Of a stretch of DNA of 64,000 bases, positions 33,584 through 42,505 are shown piece by piece (position 1 is the stretch's first letter; each line of letters opens with the position of its first letter). The DNA is from Peribacillus folii. Its GTDB lineage: Bacteria > Bacillota > Bacilli > Bacillales > DSM-1321. A program made the position numbers and the translations under genes. The notes under the pieces were generated by a model. The model was not told the origin of the DNA. It did no database searches and was given only the letters and a program-made list of their open reading frames with translations. The stretch is taken from contig NZ_JASJOM010000007.1 of assembly GCF_030271255.1 (NCBI RefSeq), positions 1-64,000 on the forward strand, read 5' to 3'.

Positions 33584-34804
33584 AGCCAACATTGCTTGAG
33601 AAGCTTGTGCCAAGATGGAGTTTTTAGTTTGCTCCATCATTGTTTTAGCCATATCGGTGTCTCGTACACGTGATTCAGCAGCAGTCAGGTTTTCAGAAGA
33701 AGTACCCAAGTTGTTGATTGTGTGCTCTAAACGGTTTTGGTTAGCACCTAATTTAGAACGTTCTGCCGATACTTTATCGATCGCAGATTGGATTTTCGTG
33801 ATAGCAGCTGATGCGTTTTTAGCGTTAGAAACATCAAGACCAGATTCAACGCCTGTAGAATCAGTTCCGTTGCTTACATCAGCAGTAGCAGTGAAGCCTG
33901 TTCCTGTACCTGTCAATCCAAGAGCGCTTGCACGCATATCTTTGATTTCAAGTGTTAGGCTTTGGTTTTCGTTAGCACCGATTTGGAATTGAAGACCTGC
34001 GCCAGCTTCAACAGCATCTTTGGCTTTTACTTCAGCAGACCCATCTACAGTTGCAGCAGCATCTACTGATAAGCCTGCGTCTCCACCGATAGTTGCTGCA
34101 GTCGCAGATTCAAAACCAGCTTTTTGTTCAATTTTAAGGTTAGTCCCGTCAACAGAAGCAGTATATTTGTCTTTCAAGTCAGCGTTCGAATTGATCGCTG
34201 CAGCTAAGCCAGCAAGATCTTTGAACTCACCATTTGCTGCATCATCTGCAGCAGCGGCCGTGAAAGTTGCTCCATCGATTTCAACTGTCTTACCAACAGT
34301 AGTATCTAGAGTACCTGTTGATGTTACGCTACCTTTAACAGCAGCAGCAGCAGGTACAGCTGCTTGTGATACAGTTTTGCTATCTTTAGCACCGTTCAAT
34401 AATTTTTGCGTATTGAACTCAGTCGTGTTACCGATACGGTTGATTTCAGATGTTAGGGAATCCATTTCTTTTTGGATTTCGCCGCGGTCGTTTGTTGTAT
34501 TAGTATCAGTAGATGCTTGAGTAGCAAGTTCACGCATACGTTGAAGGATGTCAGTTGTTTCGTTTAATGCACCTTCAGCCGTTTGGATTAAAGAAATCGC
34601 ATCTTGTGAGTTACGGGAAGCTTGATCCAATCCGCGGATTTGGCCACGCATTTTTTCAGAGATTGCCAGACCTGCAGCATCGTCACCAGCGCGGTTGATA
34701 CGCATACCTGAGGCTAGTTTCTCCATAGATTTAGATTGCGCGTTTGTCGCACTTGATAATTGACGGTGCGTGTTAAGAGCTGAGATATTGTGATTGATGA
34801 TCAT
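33539..34804 (-). CDS. hag: Flagellin (filament subunit)
   Basis: A 421-aa flagellin. The N-terminal D0/D1 region [20 protein letters not shown] and [20 protein letters not shown] are textbook, and the C-terminal D0/D1 region ([20 protein letters not shown] to LQLLR) is complete. The Ala/Thr-rich central domain (about residues 150-320) makes it longer than B. subtilis Hag (304 aa). As read without splicing, the frame ends [13 protein letters not shown] then TAA. A group I intron core begins about ten bases later, and a second copy of the last 15 codons follows it. Upstream are a perfect sigma-D promoter, a CsrA-type hairpin and an AAGGAGG ribosome-binding site. The whole C-terminal helix is available without splicing, so the product should be functional either way. 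Confidence 0.96.
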   Translation of the reverse strand: MIINHNISALNTHRQLSSATNAQSKSMEKLASGMRINRAGDDAAGLAISEKMRGQIRGLDQASRNSQDAISLIQTAEGALNETTDILQRMRELATQASTDTNTTNDRGEIQKEMDSLTSEINRIGNTTEFNTQKLLNGAKDSKTVSQAAVPAAAAVKGSVTSTGTLDTTVGKTVEIDGATFTAAAADDAANGEFKDLAGLAAAINSNADLKDKYTASVDGTNLKIEQKAGFESATAATIGGDAGLSVDAAATVDGSAEVKAKDAVEAGAGLQFQIGANENQSLTLEIKDMRASALGLTGTGTGFTATADVSNGTDSTGVESGLDVSNAKNASAAITKIQSAIDKVSAERSKLGANQNRLEHTINNLGTSSENLTAAESRVRDTDMAKTMMEQTKNSILAQASQAMLAQANSAPQGVLQLLR

Positions 34805-34812
34805 TTGTATTT

Positions 34813-34846
34813 CCTCCTTGAGTTTTCAGTTCCCACATCCATGTGG
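34813..34846 (-). promoter_or_regulatory. CsrA-binding hairpin and Shine-Dalgarno of hag
   Basis: CCACATGGATGTGG (34846-34833) folds with GGA in the loop and closely resembles the CsrA SELEX consensus ACARGGAUGU. The second GGA lies in the AAGGAGG ribosome-binding site (34819-34813), about 20 bases downstream. This two-site layout is how B. subtilis CsrA represses hag translation, relieved by FliW when flagellin is exported. Both regulators are encoded just upstream. Confidence 0.8.
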
Positions 34847-34908
34847 TTCATTACGACGGGCAGTGACTAAGTCGGCCGCCTATATCATGGCCCGTCGTTG
34901 TATAGTTA

Positions 34909-34935
34909 ATATCGGCCTGCTTCGAAACATATTTA
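34909..34935 (-). promoter_or_regulatory. Sigma-D promoter of hag
   Basis: TAAA (34935-34932), a 15-base spacer and GCCGATAT (34916-34909) match the sigma-D consensus perfectly. The promoter lies just after the csrA stop and gives a ~100-base leader. Confidence 0.95.
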
Positions 34936-34942
34936 GCGGATT

Positions 34943-35176
34943 TTACGATTTTTTCTTGAAATACTCATTTATGTTTTCCAAAAGATTGGATTCAGTTTGG
35001 GCGGCTTCGCCATTTTCCTGCTGGATCGATAGATAGATTTCCTTTCTATGGATCTCGACATTTTTCGGAGCATTGATTCCAAGCTTGATCTGCTCTCCCT
35101 CAATCGAGAGGATCGTAATTTCGATATCATCGCCGATCATGATCGATTCGTTAGGTTTTCTTGTCAATACGAGCAT
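34943..35176 (-). CDS. csrA: Translational repressor CsrA
   Basis: The 77-aa RNA-binding protein blocks hag translation by binding its leader. The core [20 protein letters not shown] and the binding strand [17 protein letters not shown] are intact; the C-terminal tail is longer than in proteobacteria, as is usual in Bacillus. Two adjacent ATGs exist, and the second (35176) is seven bases from GGGGG. It overlaps the fliW stop, so the two genes are translationally coupled. Confidence 0.96.
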   Translation of the reverse strand: MLVLTRKPNESIMIGDDIEITILSIEGEQIKLGINAPKNVEIHRKEIYLSIQQENGEAAQTESNLLENINEYFKKKS

Positions 35177-35619
35177 CATTTCGCCCCCTGTTCAATGCGG
35201 GGTTCAAACAGTTTATGCTTTGTGCGGTAATCACTGCCGCTCATGATGAATTGCTTGCCTAATTTTTTCGAGCCATTTATGATGACAGGAGCCTGAAGGT
35301 TTGCCGTCGATTGATTGAAGGGATCAGAAATCGTCAAAATCACGAACGTAAGGACATCCTGTTCTTTTTCTATTTGTAAAAGCTCGAGCACTTCATCTGT
35401 AAGCTTCACTTCGTAATCAGGAAATACATCAAAAGGGTTCGTCACAATGAAGGCAATCTCTCTTGTCCTTGTCGATTGCAGGACGAAAAACGGGGTGTCA
35501 TCCAACGTGAGCAGGCCAAACTGCTTTTCCTCCAAAAAGCCCGGCAGCCCGCTTTCGAAATGATAAATCTCTTCTGCGGCCAATTCGATATCGCCATGAA
35601 ATTTCGTTTGCACTTTCAT
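35176..35619 (-). CDS. fliW: Flagellar assembly factor FliW
   Basis: The ~147-aa FliW binds either cytoplasmic flagellin or CsrA, so export of flagellin frees FliW to release CsrA repression. The family opening [13 protein letters not shown] and [19 protein letters not shown] are present. The frame opens at GTG 35631, but alignment with other FliW starts favours ATG 35619. Its stop overlaps csrA. Confidence 0.95.
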   Translation of the reverse strand: MKVQTKFHGDIELAAEEIYHFESGLPGFLEEKQFGLLTLDDTPFFVLQSTRTREIAFIVTNPFDVFPDYEVKLTDEVLELLQIEKEQDVLTFVILTISDPFNQSTANLQAPVIINGSKKLGKQFIMSGSDYRTKHKLFEPRIEQGAK

Positions 35620-35627
35620 CACTGTTC

Positions 35628-36209
35628 TCACTCACCTGTCTGATCCGGATATAAATTCATGAAGTCTATATCCAGCGTATTTTTTTGTAAAATTTCCACA
35701 TTCACACGGCCCGGTGTGTATGTATGTTCCGGCCTGTTGATCTGGGCATCAATGATCGGTTTTTGGGCGGTTGCTTCAATCTCCACCTGTGCCGGCTCGT
35801 AGTCAAGCTGCACGCTGAAATAAGAGGGAATCCAGCCAAGATTGAATTGCTTTTCCGCTCCCTTGCTGTTTTGCTTGGCCTGATCGGCGAGCGGACTGCC
35901 GCCTCTTTCAATGTGCCTCAGCTCCGTCCCCTGCTGCGAGCGCCGAGCCATGCCTGCGAGCCAATCCTGGTATCCCTGCTGGGCAAATTCCTCCACTCGC
36001 TTGGAGATGCTTTTCAAATCCATATCCTCCCTGGCCTTTGTCTGATCGATCGTCAGCTTGCCTGGAGACGTATGGATTTCCAAAATGGCCTGTGGCTGTT
36101 CGATCGATTGGACCGCTGCCTTTTGTTCGATTTGCTGTACAGGCTGTTCGATATCCAACCCAATCTTCATTGGGGCGGATTGCAATCTAATTTGCGGAAT
36201 CTGCATCAT
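35628..36209 (-). CDS. yviE: YviE, DUF6470 flagellar-cluster protein
   Basis: A ~193-aa protein with no signal peptide or membrane helix, conserved between flgL and fliW in Bacillus. The N-terminus MMQIPQIRLQSAPMKIGLDI and the Gln/Glu-rich middle are typical of YviE. The function is unknown. AAGGAG lies five bases before ATG 36209. It overlaps the open frame of fliW slightly. Confidence 0.85.
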   Translation of the reverse strand: MMQIPQIRLQSAPMKIGLDIEQPVQQIEQKAAVQSIEQPQAILEIHTSPGKLTIDQTKAREDMDLKSISKRVEEFAQQGYQDWLAGMARRSQQGTELRHIERGGSPLADQAKQNSKGAEKQFNLGWIPSYFSVQLDYEPAQVEIEATAQKPIIDAQINRPEHTYTPGRVNVEILQKNTLDIDFMNLYPDQTGE

Positions 36210-36250
36210 CAACACTCCTTATAGAAAAAAGCTATCCATTTAAGAATAGC

Positions 36251-37129
36251 TTAGCGTAGAAAATCCAATAAACTCGGCTGCATGATTTTTGCCCCGATAC
36301 TTAAGGCGGCGCTATGGACGCTTTCCTGGGTCGTCAAATCCATGATCGCCTTTTCGATATCGACATCCTCGTTTTTTGAAAGGATCGAGGTAGCAAAAAC
36401 CTCCTGCTGCTTGAGACGGTCCGTCATTAGCTCAATCCGGTTTTGCCTGGCGCCGACCTGGGCCTGCATGCCTAAGAATGTATTGATGGTTGCATCAAGC
36501 CCGTCAAGCGTCCCGGTCACATCCCCGCCGCTTTCCAGTGCAGCGATCGTCTTGTCGATGCTTCCGCCATTGGCCAACGCATCCCCAAAAACCTTCGAGC
36601 CGTCCGTGTTGATTTTCAAGGAAATCCCGGAAAACACCTCAAGGTTTATATCTCCTTTGCCATACACGATATTCCCATTCGCGTCTTTAACGGAAGAGGG
36701 CTTCACATTCGTATCCTGGCCGTTGAAAATATACTTCCCGCCGATCTGTGTGTCACCAAGGGTGATGAGATGTTCCTTCAATTGCTTGATTTCCTCGGCA
36801 ACGTTTTTCAATTGATCGCCTTCATAGGTGCCATTGCTTCCTTGGACCGTCAGCTCCCGAATCCGCTGCATCGCGGAAACTGCTTCTGAAATGGTATCAT
36901 CCGTACTGTCGATCCAATTCGTCGCCTCGGATATATTGCTTTGATACTGTCCGATTTGGTTCAAATTCGTCCGGTACCCCATGCCCATCATGGCCGCAAC
37001 CGGGTCGTCTGATGGTTTGGAAAATTTCTTTTGAGAGGAAACCTGCTCTTGCAGCTTGGCCATTTTTTCGTAGCTGCTGCTTAAATTGGTTAACATATTA
37101 TTGGTTAGCATCGATTGCGTTACCCGCAT
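36251..37129 (-). CDS. flgL: Hook-filament junction protein FlgL (HAP3)
   Basis: The 292-aa junction protein joins FlgK to the flagellin filament. It is flagellin-like at both ends: MRVTQSMLTNNMLTNLSSSY at the start and a C-terminal helix (VDIEKAIMDLTTQESVHSAA) ending LDFLR. AGAGGAG precedes the ATG. It follows flgK by 15 bases. Confidence 0.96.
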   Translation of the reverse strand: MRVTQSMLTNNMLTNLSSSYEKMAKLQEQVSSQKKFSKPSDDPVAAMMGMGYRTNLNQIGQYQSNISEATNWIDSTDDTISEAVSAMQRIRELTVQGSNGTYEGDQLKNVAEEIKQLKEHLITLGDTQIGGKYIFNGQDTNVKPSSVKDANGNIVYGKGDINLEVFSGISLKINTDGSKVFGDALANGGSIDKTIAALESGGDVTGTLDGLDATINTFLGMQAQVGARQNRIELMTDRLKQQEVFATSILSKNEDVDIEKAIMDLTTQESVHSAALSIGAKIMQPSLLDFLR

Positions 37130-37144
37130 GTTCGTTCACTCCTC

Positions 37145-38704
37145 TTATCGGCCTACCGTGCCCATTCCATTGATGATTTTATCGAGCATTTCGTCCATCA
37201 TCGTCATCATCCTTGCAGAGGCATTGTAGGCCTGCTGGAATTTGATCATGTCCGTCATTTCTTCATCAAGTGATACGGAGCTGACGGATTCCCTATTTTG
37301 ATTGACGGAAGTGGCGAGCACAACCGAGTTGGAAAGATTCTTCTGGGCACTTTGGGAATCGACCCCAAGCTTGCCGATGATACCGGCATAATACGTGTCG
37401 AAGCTGCCCGTCAATTCATTGGAATTTTGGCCCTTCGTCGAGTACTCGCTAAATGCCTTCTTCTTCAGGTCCGCCAGCAGCTTGGCATTTTCATTGTCGC
37501 CGGATGCTCCGCCGCTTTTCCCGCCTGCAGCAATTTTCGAAGGGTCTTTTATGATCTCACCGTTCACCTTGATGCTTTGGGCAGCGCTTTTTCCCGGTTC
37601 GATCTCGAAGAAGTTCAGGGTGGACGTGCTGCCATCACCCAAAGCATACCCTTGTTTGTGAATGGCATTAAACTCATTCACGAAGGCCGCCGTCATATTA
37701 TCGAGCTTTTTCAGCATATCAGGATAAGCTCCGCCGACCGAGCCGTCAGCCTTTTTATAACCAAAGCTGTTGATCAAGCCCGATAATTCGCCTGAAAACT
37801 TGTAGTCAGTCAATGTTTTTGACCCGACTTTCACTCCATCGACCAATCCAGTCGTTTTATCATAGCTGACTTCGATTTTCGAGGTGGCCACCATTCCGGT
37901 TTGGTTAACGCTCACTAAATTGATGGGCGGCTTATAGGAAGATCCGTCCTCCTGCATCAATTCGATATTATACAGTCCTGTCGCTACATCGCTGGCCCTG
38001 CCGTAATCCGTGGGAATGACGTTTTGCACTTTTATGCTGACAAGCTGTGAGAGATTATCGACAAGTACGTCCCGTTTATCATACAGGTCATTGGGGATAT
38101 AGCCGTGAGGCTCGACCTTGCTGATTTGTTGGTTAAGCTGATCGATGCTGCTGATGAGCGTATTGATTTCGTTCGCTTTGACGTTGATCTGATTTCCGAT
38201 ATCCGTTTGGACGCTCGTTAGCGAGTTATAGTAGTAATTCAAGGTGTCCGCGACCATGACCCCTGTCGAGGCAACGACTTCACGCGCCCCGGAGTTTTCC
38301 GTGTTCGCCGTCAGCCCTTGGAGTGAATTCCAGAACTTTTCCATCGTGGCAGCCAAGCCGCTGTCGGTCGGTTCATTCATGACCCCTTCCATTTTCGTCA
38401 AGGATTCGCTCATCGCCCCGTAGTATCCGATTTTATTGCTTTGTGTCCGATATTGTGCGTCGAGGAAGCTGTCCCGGATACGCTGCACCGTTTCCGCCGC
38501 AACACCCGTGCCGATTTGGCCCGCCACCCGCGGGCTGTTCATCCCGACAGTGGGGAAGCCCGGCGTCTGGACGAGGTTGACCCGCTGCCTGGAATACCCT
38601 AATGTATTGGCATTGGCCACGTTATTTCCTGTGGTGTACAAGGCTCCTTGCGAGGTAGATAATCCACGCTTCGCCGTCTCAAGACCCATGAAGGTTGAAA
38701 TCAT
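37145..38704 (-). CDS. flgK: Hook-filament junction protein FlgK (HAP1)
   Basis: This 519-aa protein has the N-terminal STFMGLETAKRGLSTSQGAL and GNNVANANTLGYSRQRVNL motifs and the C-terminal SSVSLDEEMTDMIKFQQAYN with ASARMMTMMDEMLD. ATG 38704 is nine bases from AAGGAGG; the GTG at 38710 is too close. It belongs to the flgM-flgN-flgK-flgL run. Confidence 0.97.
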   Translation of the reverse strand: MISTFMGLETAKRGLSTSQGALYTTGNNVANANTLGYSRQRVNLVQTPGFPTVGMNSPRVAGQIGTGVAAETVQRIRDSFLDAQYRTQSNKIGYYGAMSESLTKMEGVMNEPTDSGLAATMEKFWNSLQGLTANTENSGAREVVASTGVMVADTLNYYYNSLTSVQTDIGNQINVKANEINTLISSIDQLNQQISKVEPHGYIPNDLYDKRDVLVDNLSQLVSIKVQNVIPTDYGRASDVATGLYNIELMQEDGSSYKPPINLVSVNQTGMVATSKIEVSYDKTTGLVDGVKVGSKTLTDYKFSGELSGLINSFGYKKADGSVGGAYPDMLKKLDNMTAAFVNEFNAIHKQGYALGDGSTSTLNFFEIEPGKSAAQSIKVNGEIIKDPSKIAAGGKSGGASGDNENAKLLADLKKKAFSEYSTKGQNSNELTGSFDTYYAGIIGKLGVDSQSAQKNLSNSVVLATSVNQNRESVSSVSLDEEMTDMIKFQQAYNASARMMTMMDEMLDKIINGMGTVGR

Positions 38705-38733
38705 TCGCACTCGCCTCCTTTTCTTCCGTTTTC

Positions 38734-39222
38734 TTATGCTTTTGAATCAAACATCGTCATCCCGCTTTTGGCAGGTTTTTTTACTGAGTTTCCGTAATTC
38801 AGGTTTTGATTCCGAGGCCTGAACATATCCAAAGAGACATTGATGAACTGAAGCGATTGATAGATCAATTGCTGATTTAAACCGTTCCGTTCCTTCAGCT
38901 TAGCCACTTCTTCCATCAATTCCGCTTTTAGCCGGTTCAATTTTTCCGTTTCGTTCGCTCCTGTCAGTTCAGCTACACTGTGGATGGAGGCAGGCTGTCC
39001 CGCTTTTCCATATGCACGAAGGAACTCCGCGACCGCCCCTTCTCTTTCCTTATCCGTTTGACTGATCGCTTTTATATGCTTTTGTTCCTGTATCAGCAAT
39101 GCGGTTATTGCCTCGGTATCATTCGCTTTCAAAAGGGCCGTTTTCCTTATCGCTAATTGGTTGAAACTTGTATGCAGCTTGATCAATTTTTCAAGCGACT
39201 CGATGATGCTCTGTACAGACAT
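38734..39222 (-). CDS. flgN: FlgK/FlgL export chaperone FlgN (YvyG)
   Basis: The 162-aa helical protein matches B. subtilis YvyG in length (160 aa) and position, and carries the family pattern of long amphipathic helices (SIIESLEKLIKLHTSFNQLA, LKAELMEEVAKLKERNGLNQ). ATG 39222 has GGGGAGG upstream; the frame to 39282 lacks a site. It chaperones hook-associated proteins. Confidence 0.88.
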   Translation of the reverse strand: MSVQSIIESLEKLIKLHTSFNQLAIRKTALLKANDTEAITALLIQEQKHIKAISQTDKEREGAVAEFLRAYGKAGQPASIHSVAELTGANETEKLNRLKAELMEEVAKLKERNGLNQQLIYQSLQFINVSLDMFRPRNQNLNYGNSVKKPAKSGMTMFDSKA

Positions 39223-39305
39223 TTTGCTGCCTCCCCTCCTCATGAATGAGGGACGGAAATGGGTGCCTTCCGTCCAATCCATTCATCCTTTTCGTTTTCA
39301 AACAA

Positions 39306-39569
39306 TCATTTCCGGTAAAAATCGATGAGACCTTTAGCCGTCGCTTGTGGATTCAACTTATAACTTCCGTTCTCCACTTGGAGCTTCAATTCGTCCACTT
39401 TCGCTTGTCTTGCAGCAGGAATCGGAGATGATTGCTGCATTTCTTTTGCTGCTGAGGAAATTTCGACTTTATCCTTGGCATTAACCTTGGATTCCTTGAT
39501 AGTAGCTGCTTTATTGGCTTGAAGATTATACGGGTTAACACCTGTCACACCGACGTTATTGATTTTCAT
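39306..39569 (-). CDS. flgM: Anti-sigma-D factor FlgM
   Basis: The 87-aa FlgM binds sigma-D until the hook is finished and it can be exported. The C-terminal sigma-binding region is present (KVEISSAAKEMQQ, VDELKLQVENGSYKLNPQAT, AKGLIDFY). GGAGAGG precedes the ATG. About 220 bases separate it from yvyF; a promoter is expected there, but I found no clean sigma-D match. Confidence 0.93.
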   Translation of the reverse strand: MKINNVGVTGVNPYNLQANKAATIKESKVNAKDKVEISSAAKEMQQSSPIPAARQAKVDELKLQVENGSYKLNPQATAKGLIDFYRK

Positions 39570-39790
39570 ATTCCAGATCCTCTCCTTCGGTCGATTTTTT
39601 CCATCCTACTTTACGATTTCCAAAACAGGCCATTCAAGTGGCTATGGACCGCATCATTCTCCCTATCATTATTATCGACAAGGAATGGATATCTTTTATG
39701 GTTTCTGGTTATCTTTCCTTCGACAGCATTTGCCGAAAAACGTTCTCAATATCGAATATTTTAGCAAATCATGCAACAATTTTCCATGAA

Positions 39791-40204
39791 TTACCCCTTT
39801 TGATCATCCTTCATGTAATACGTACTTCTTTTATCATTCCCGGAGGCCAAGCGTTTTTCCTCCTCTTCAAATGCCTGCAAATCCGTACGCAGGGAATCGC
39901 TGCAATTGCCGCATAACCTTCCGCTTTTGATTAGAGTGCCGCACTTTTCACAAGGAATTCCTAAATTAGGGAACTGCGAAATCCTTAGCTTTCCTGTTTT
40001 CACGAATTTAATGATGAGCATTTCTTCCACACCTGTGTCTTTAACCACTTGCATCATCGAGGCCGTACGATTTATTTTCTTGCGAATATAGGCATATACT
40101 TTATCATAATTAGCTTCTTCCTCTTTATAGCAGGCATCGCAAACATCGCGAAATTTCGTCATGACGAATAACGAATTACAGCTTGGACAGTTGGATATAT
40201 CCAT
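39791..40204 (-). CDS. yvyF: YvyF, flagellar-operon zinc-finger protein
   Basis: This ~137-aa protein belongs to the family found only in Gram-positive flagellar clusters. Four CxxC pairs (CPSC, CDAC, CEKC, CGNC) suggest two zinc sites on either side of a MerR-like HTH segment (KDTGVEEMLIIKFVKTGKLR). B. subtilis YvyF sits between comFC and flgM, as here. The function is unclear. GAGGAGGGG precedes the ATG at 40204. Confidence 0.88.
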   Translation of the reverse strand: MDISNCPSCNSLFVMTKFRDVCDACYKEEEANYDKVYAYIRKKINRTASMMQVVKDTGVEEMLIIKFVKTGKLRISQFPNLGIPCEKCGTLIKSGRLCGNCSDSLRTDLQAFEEEEKRLASGNDKRSTYYMKDDQKG

Positions 40205-40302
40205 CAAGGCCCCTCCTCACCAACACACCGATTATTGATTTGTACTGTATATATCGAATAATCCGGACGATACTTTAGGAAGTTCCTTAAAATTGTGCTA
40301 TT

Positions 40303-40998
40303 TCACCTACTCAAGGTGATTGATGATACGGCTTTCGCCCCAGCTTTTTTCAAGGCTTTGGCTGCCTGCCGGAGTGTTGTGCCGGTCGTGTAAATGTCAT
40401 CGATGACCAAGATCGACCGACCCTGCAGCAAATCCTGGTTTTTGACCTCGAAAACCTGTGGTAACGAAATCCTCTCCAGACGTGATTTCTTTGATTGTTT
40501 TTCCGTATCGATCCGGTTCAGGAGCTCGACCGTACAAAGGCCAAGAAGATCAGCCAAAGCCTGCGCCTGGTTGAAACCGCGCTCCCTTAGCCGTTCATCA
40601 CTAAGCGGGATGCATGTTATAAGGTCATGCTCCATGTCCTTCAGCACCTCCCGCAAATAGGGGACGAAAATCGATGCCAATGCATAATCCCCGCGATACT
40701 TAAATTTGGCAATGATTTCTTTCAGTTGTTCATTATAATGAAAGAGCGAAATATTCCTGGACAATTGGCCGGACCATTCGTTATCGCTTTCCCATCTTGA
40801 GCAATCGTAGCAAAGGTCGCCGCTTCGGTGAATGCCGTCCAGCTCCCTTGAGCACAAGGAACATCTCTCCCCGGTAATCCTCTCCAGTCCACCCTCACAG
40901 CTTTTGCAAATTACCTTGGCATCCGCCCTCTTCAATAGGGTCCTCCATGTCAGGACATCCTTCATGGCTTCATTGCAGACTAGGCATCTATTCATCAT
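40303..40998 (-). CDS. comFC: Competence protein ComFC
   Basis: The ~231-aa phosphoribosyltransferase-like protein is needed for DNA uptake. An N-terminal zinc ribbon (CLVCNEAM ... CKSCEGG ... CSLCSREL ... CYDC) precedes a PRTase domain with the PRPP loop (SILVIDDIYTTGTTLRQAAK, near 195). It overlaps the comFA stop. comFB, which separates comFA and comFC in B. subtilis, is absent. Confidence 0.93.
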   Translation of the reverse strand: MMNRCLVCNEAMKDVLTWRTLLKRADAKVICKSCEGGLERITGERCSLCSRELDGIHRSGDLCYDCSRWESDNEWSGQLSRNISLFHYNEQLKEIIAKFKYRGDYALASIFVPYLREVLKDMEHDLITCIPLSDERLRERGFNQAQALADLLGLCTVELLNRIDTEKQSKKSRLERISLPQVFEVKNQDLLQGRSILVIDDIYTTGTTLRQAAKALKKAGAKAVSSITLSR

Positions 40999-42427
40999 CA
41001 AGCAGCCCCCTTTCCCGGGCAGTCTTGTTCATCATCCGAATGTGCTGGATTGCCTCGATCATCGCTTTGCTTTTTCCATAGTGAAAAAAAGTGATCGTGC
41101 CGCGAGGGAATGCCAGGCTTCTCCCAACCCGCCCGGCAATCTGGACGAGGGCGCTTTCTGAAAACACTTCATGCTCCGAGCCAATCACGGCCACCTCCAA
41201 ACGTTCGATTGTCACGCCGCGTTCAAGGATGGTCGTGGTCAATAATCCAGGCACCTCCCCATTCCTCAACGCCATCACTCTTTCCTTACGTTCGGGATGC
41301 TGTGAGTGGACGATTTTCAATTTAGGGGACAGCAATTGAAAAAGCGGGTTAACTTGTTCCAGCATTTTAATGCTTGGGAAAAATAGGAGAAGGGGGATGT
41401 TCTGGCTCATGCGGTCACTTACCCACCTGCCAATTGCGGGGGGTATCTTTTTTTCAAGGAATTTCTTTTGCCAGTTCCCGCACCACACCATTTCCGGGAC
41501 AGGAATTGGCTGACGGTGGTAGCGGGCCGGGATGGTCACTGCTTTCAATTTGCCGCTACGGTACAATCGCTTCATACGCTTCGAGGGTGTTGCGGTCAGG
41601 TAGATGGTTGCGGCAGCAGATTTTTTTGACTTGTTTACGGCATAATGAAGGGAATCATCCGCGGAGTAGGGAAACGCATCGACCTCATCGACGATGATGA
41701 CATCAAAGGCTTCAATAAAGCGAATAAGCTGATGAGTCGTGGAGATGATGAGCTGAGAGGGGGTATGGCGATCCGAACTGCCTCCATAAAGGGCAGCAAC
41801 ATCAATTTTGGGAAAGGCCTTTTTCAATCTTGGGAAAAGTTCGAGAACGACATCCGTCCGCGGCGTTGCCAGGCAGATTCGGTTCCCCGCCATCAAGGCC
41901 GTCTTGATCGCGGGGAATAAGACCTCCGTCTTGCCGGCACCACAGACGGCCCATACCAGCAGTTCCCCCTTTTCGTTCACCGCATCAACCACTCGATGCG
42001 AGGCCGTTAGCTGCCCTTCGGATAGCTTGCCGTCCCAGCTCATCACTTGATCAGGAACGGGATACAGCAAACGAGGACCGGTCCATTGGTATAATTTCGC
42101 GCATTCGCTGACACGCCCCATCATGATGCATGAACGGCAGTAAGCACAATCCCGATGGCAAACCTTACATGGGATTGCATAAAACATGGATTGATCTTCG
42201 TTGCCGCAGCGCAAACAGGTAAACTTCCCGCTTTCGGCATGCACGCCGCTTAGTTGCGAGACATACCCATTCTTGAGATGCTCTACGATCATTTCTTCGG
42301 AAAAGGGGATTTCGGAGGCCAGCAGATGCCTGCCAAAAAGGTGGTTCTGAAGTTCCGGGGAAAAGGACTCGGGAATGCTTGAATGTTTCACACTATACCC
42401 TACTTTCATTATGGATTTACTCTTCAT
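40988..42427 (-). CDS. comFA: Competence DNA-uptake helicase ComFA
   Basis: The 479-aa DEAD-box-like ATPase drives single-stranded DNA into the cytoplasm. A four-cysteine zinc module (CLRCGNEDQ ... CKVCHRDCAYCRSC, about residues 73-105) precedes Walker A VCGAGKTEV (near 160), Walker B IVDEVD (near 245), the SAT-like motif LTATPS and helicase motif VI QIAGRVGRS (near 435). AAGGCG is upstream of the ATG. It is the first gene of the comF-yvyF operon. Confidence 0.95.
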   Translation of the reverse strand: MKSKSIMKVGYSVKHSSIPESFSPELQNHLFGRHLLASEIPFSEEMIVEHLKNGYVSQLSGVHAESGKFTCLRCGNEDQSMFYAIPCKVCHRDCAYCRSCIMMGRVSECAKLYQWTGPRLLYPVPDQVMSWDGKLSEGQLTASHRVVDAVNEKGELLVWAVCGAGKTEVLFPAIKTALMAGNRICLATPRTDVVLELFPRLKKAFPKIDVAALYGGSSDRHTPSQLIISTTHQLIRFIEAFDVIIVDEVDAFPYSADDSLHYAVNKSKKSAAATIYLTATPSKRMKRLYRSGKLKAVTIPARYHRQPIPVPEMVWCGNWQKKFLEKKIPPAIGRWVSDRMSQNIPLLLFFPSIKMLEQVNPLFQLLSPKLKIVHSQHPERKERVMALRNGEVPGLLTTTILERGVTIERLEVAVIGSEHEVFSESALVQIAGRVGRSLAFPRGTITFFHYGKSKAMIEAIQHIRMMNKTARERGLLDDE

Positions 42428-42467
42428 ATCTTCGCCTTAAGACATCCCGATTCCTTGTTGCTCCATT

Positions 42468-42499
42468 AAAAAAAACGCCCCCCATTCGGGGAGGGCGTC
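42468..42499 (-). terminator. degV terminator
   Basis: A GC-rich stem (ACGCCCTCCCC / GGGGGGCGT) with a short loop is followed on the minus strand by at least seven T residues. Confidence 0.9.
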
Positions 42500-42505
42500 C
42501 TTGAG

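Noticed and set aside
39570..39640. Sigma-D promoter for flgM (TAAA followed by ACCGAAGG)
   Set aside because: Only four of eight -10 positions match and the spacer is 18 bases, too far from the consensus of about 15.
39519..39916. Overlapping plus-strand frames in the flgM-yvyF gap
   Set aside because: Three frames overlap one another with no ribosome-binding site and extend antisense into flgM and yvyF.
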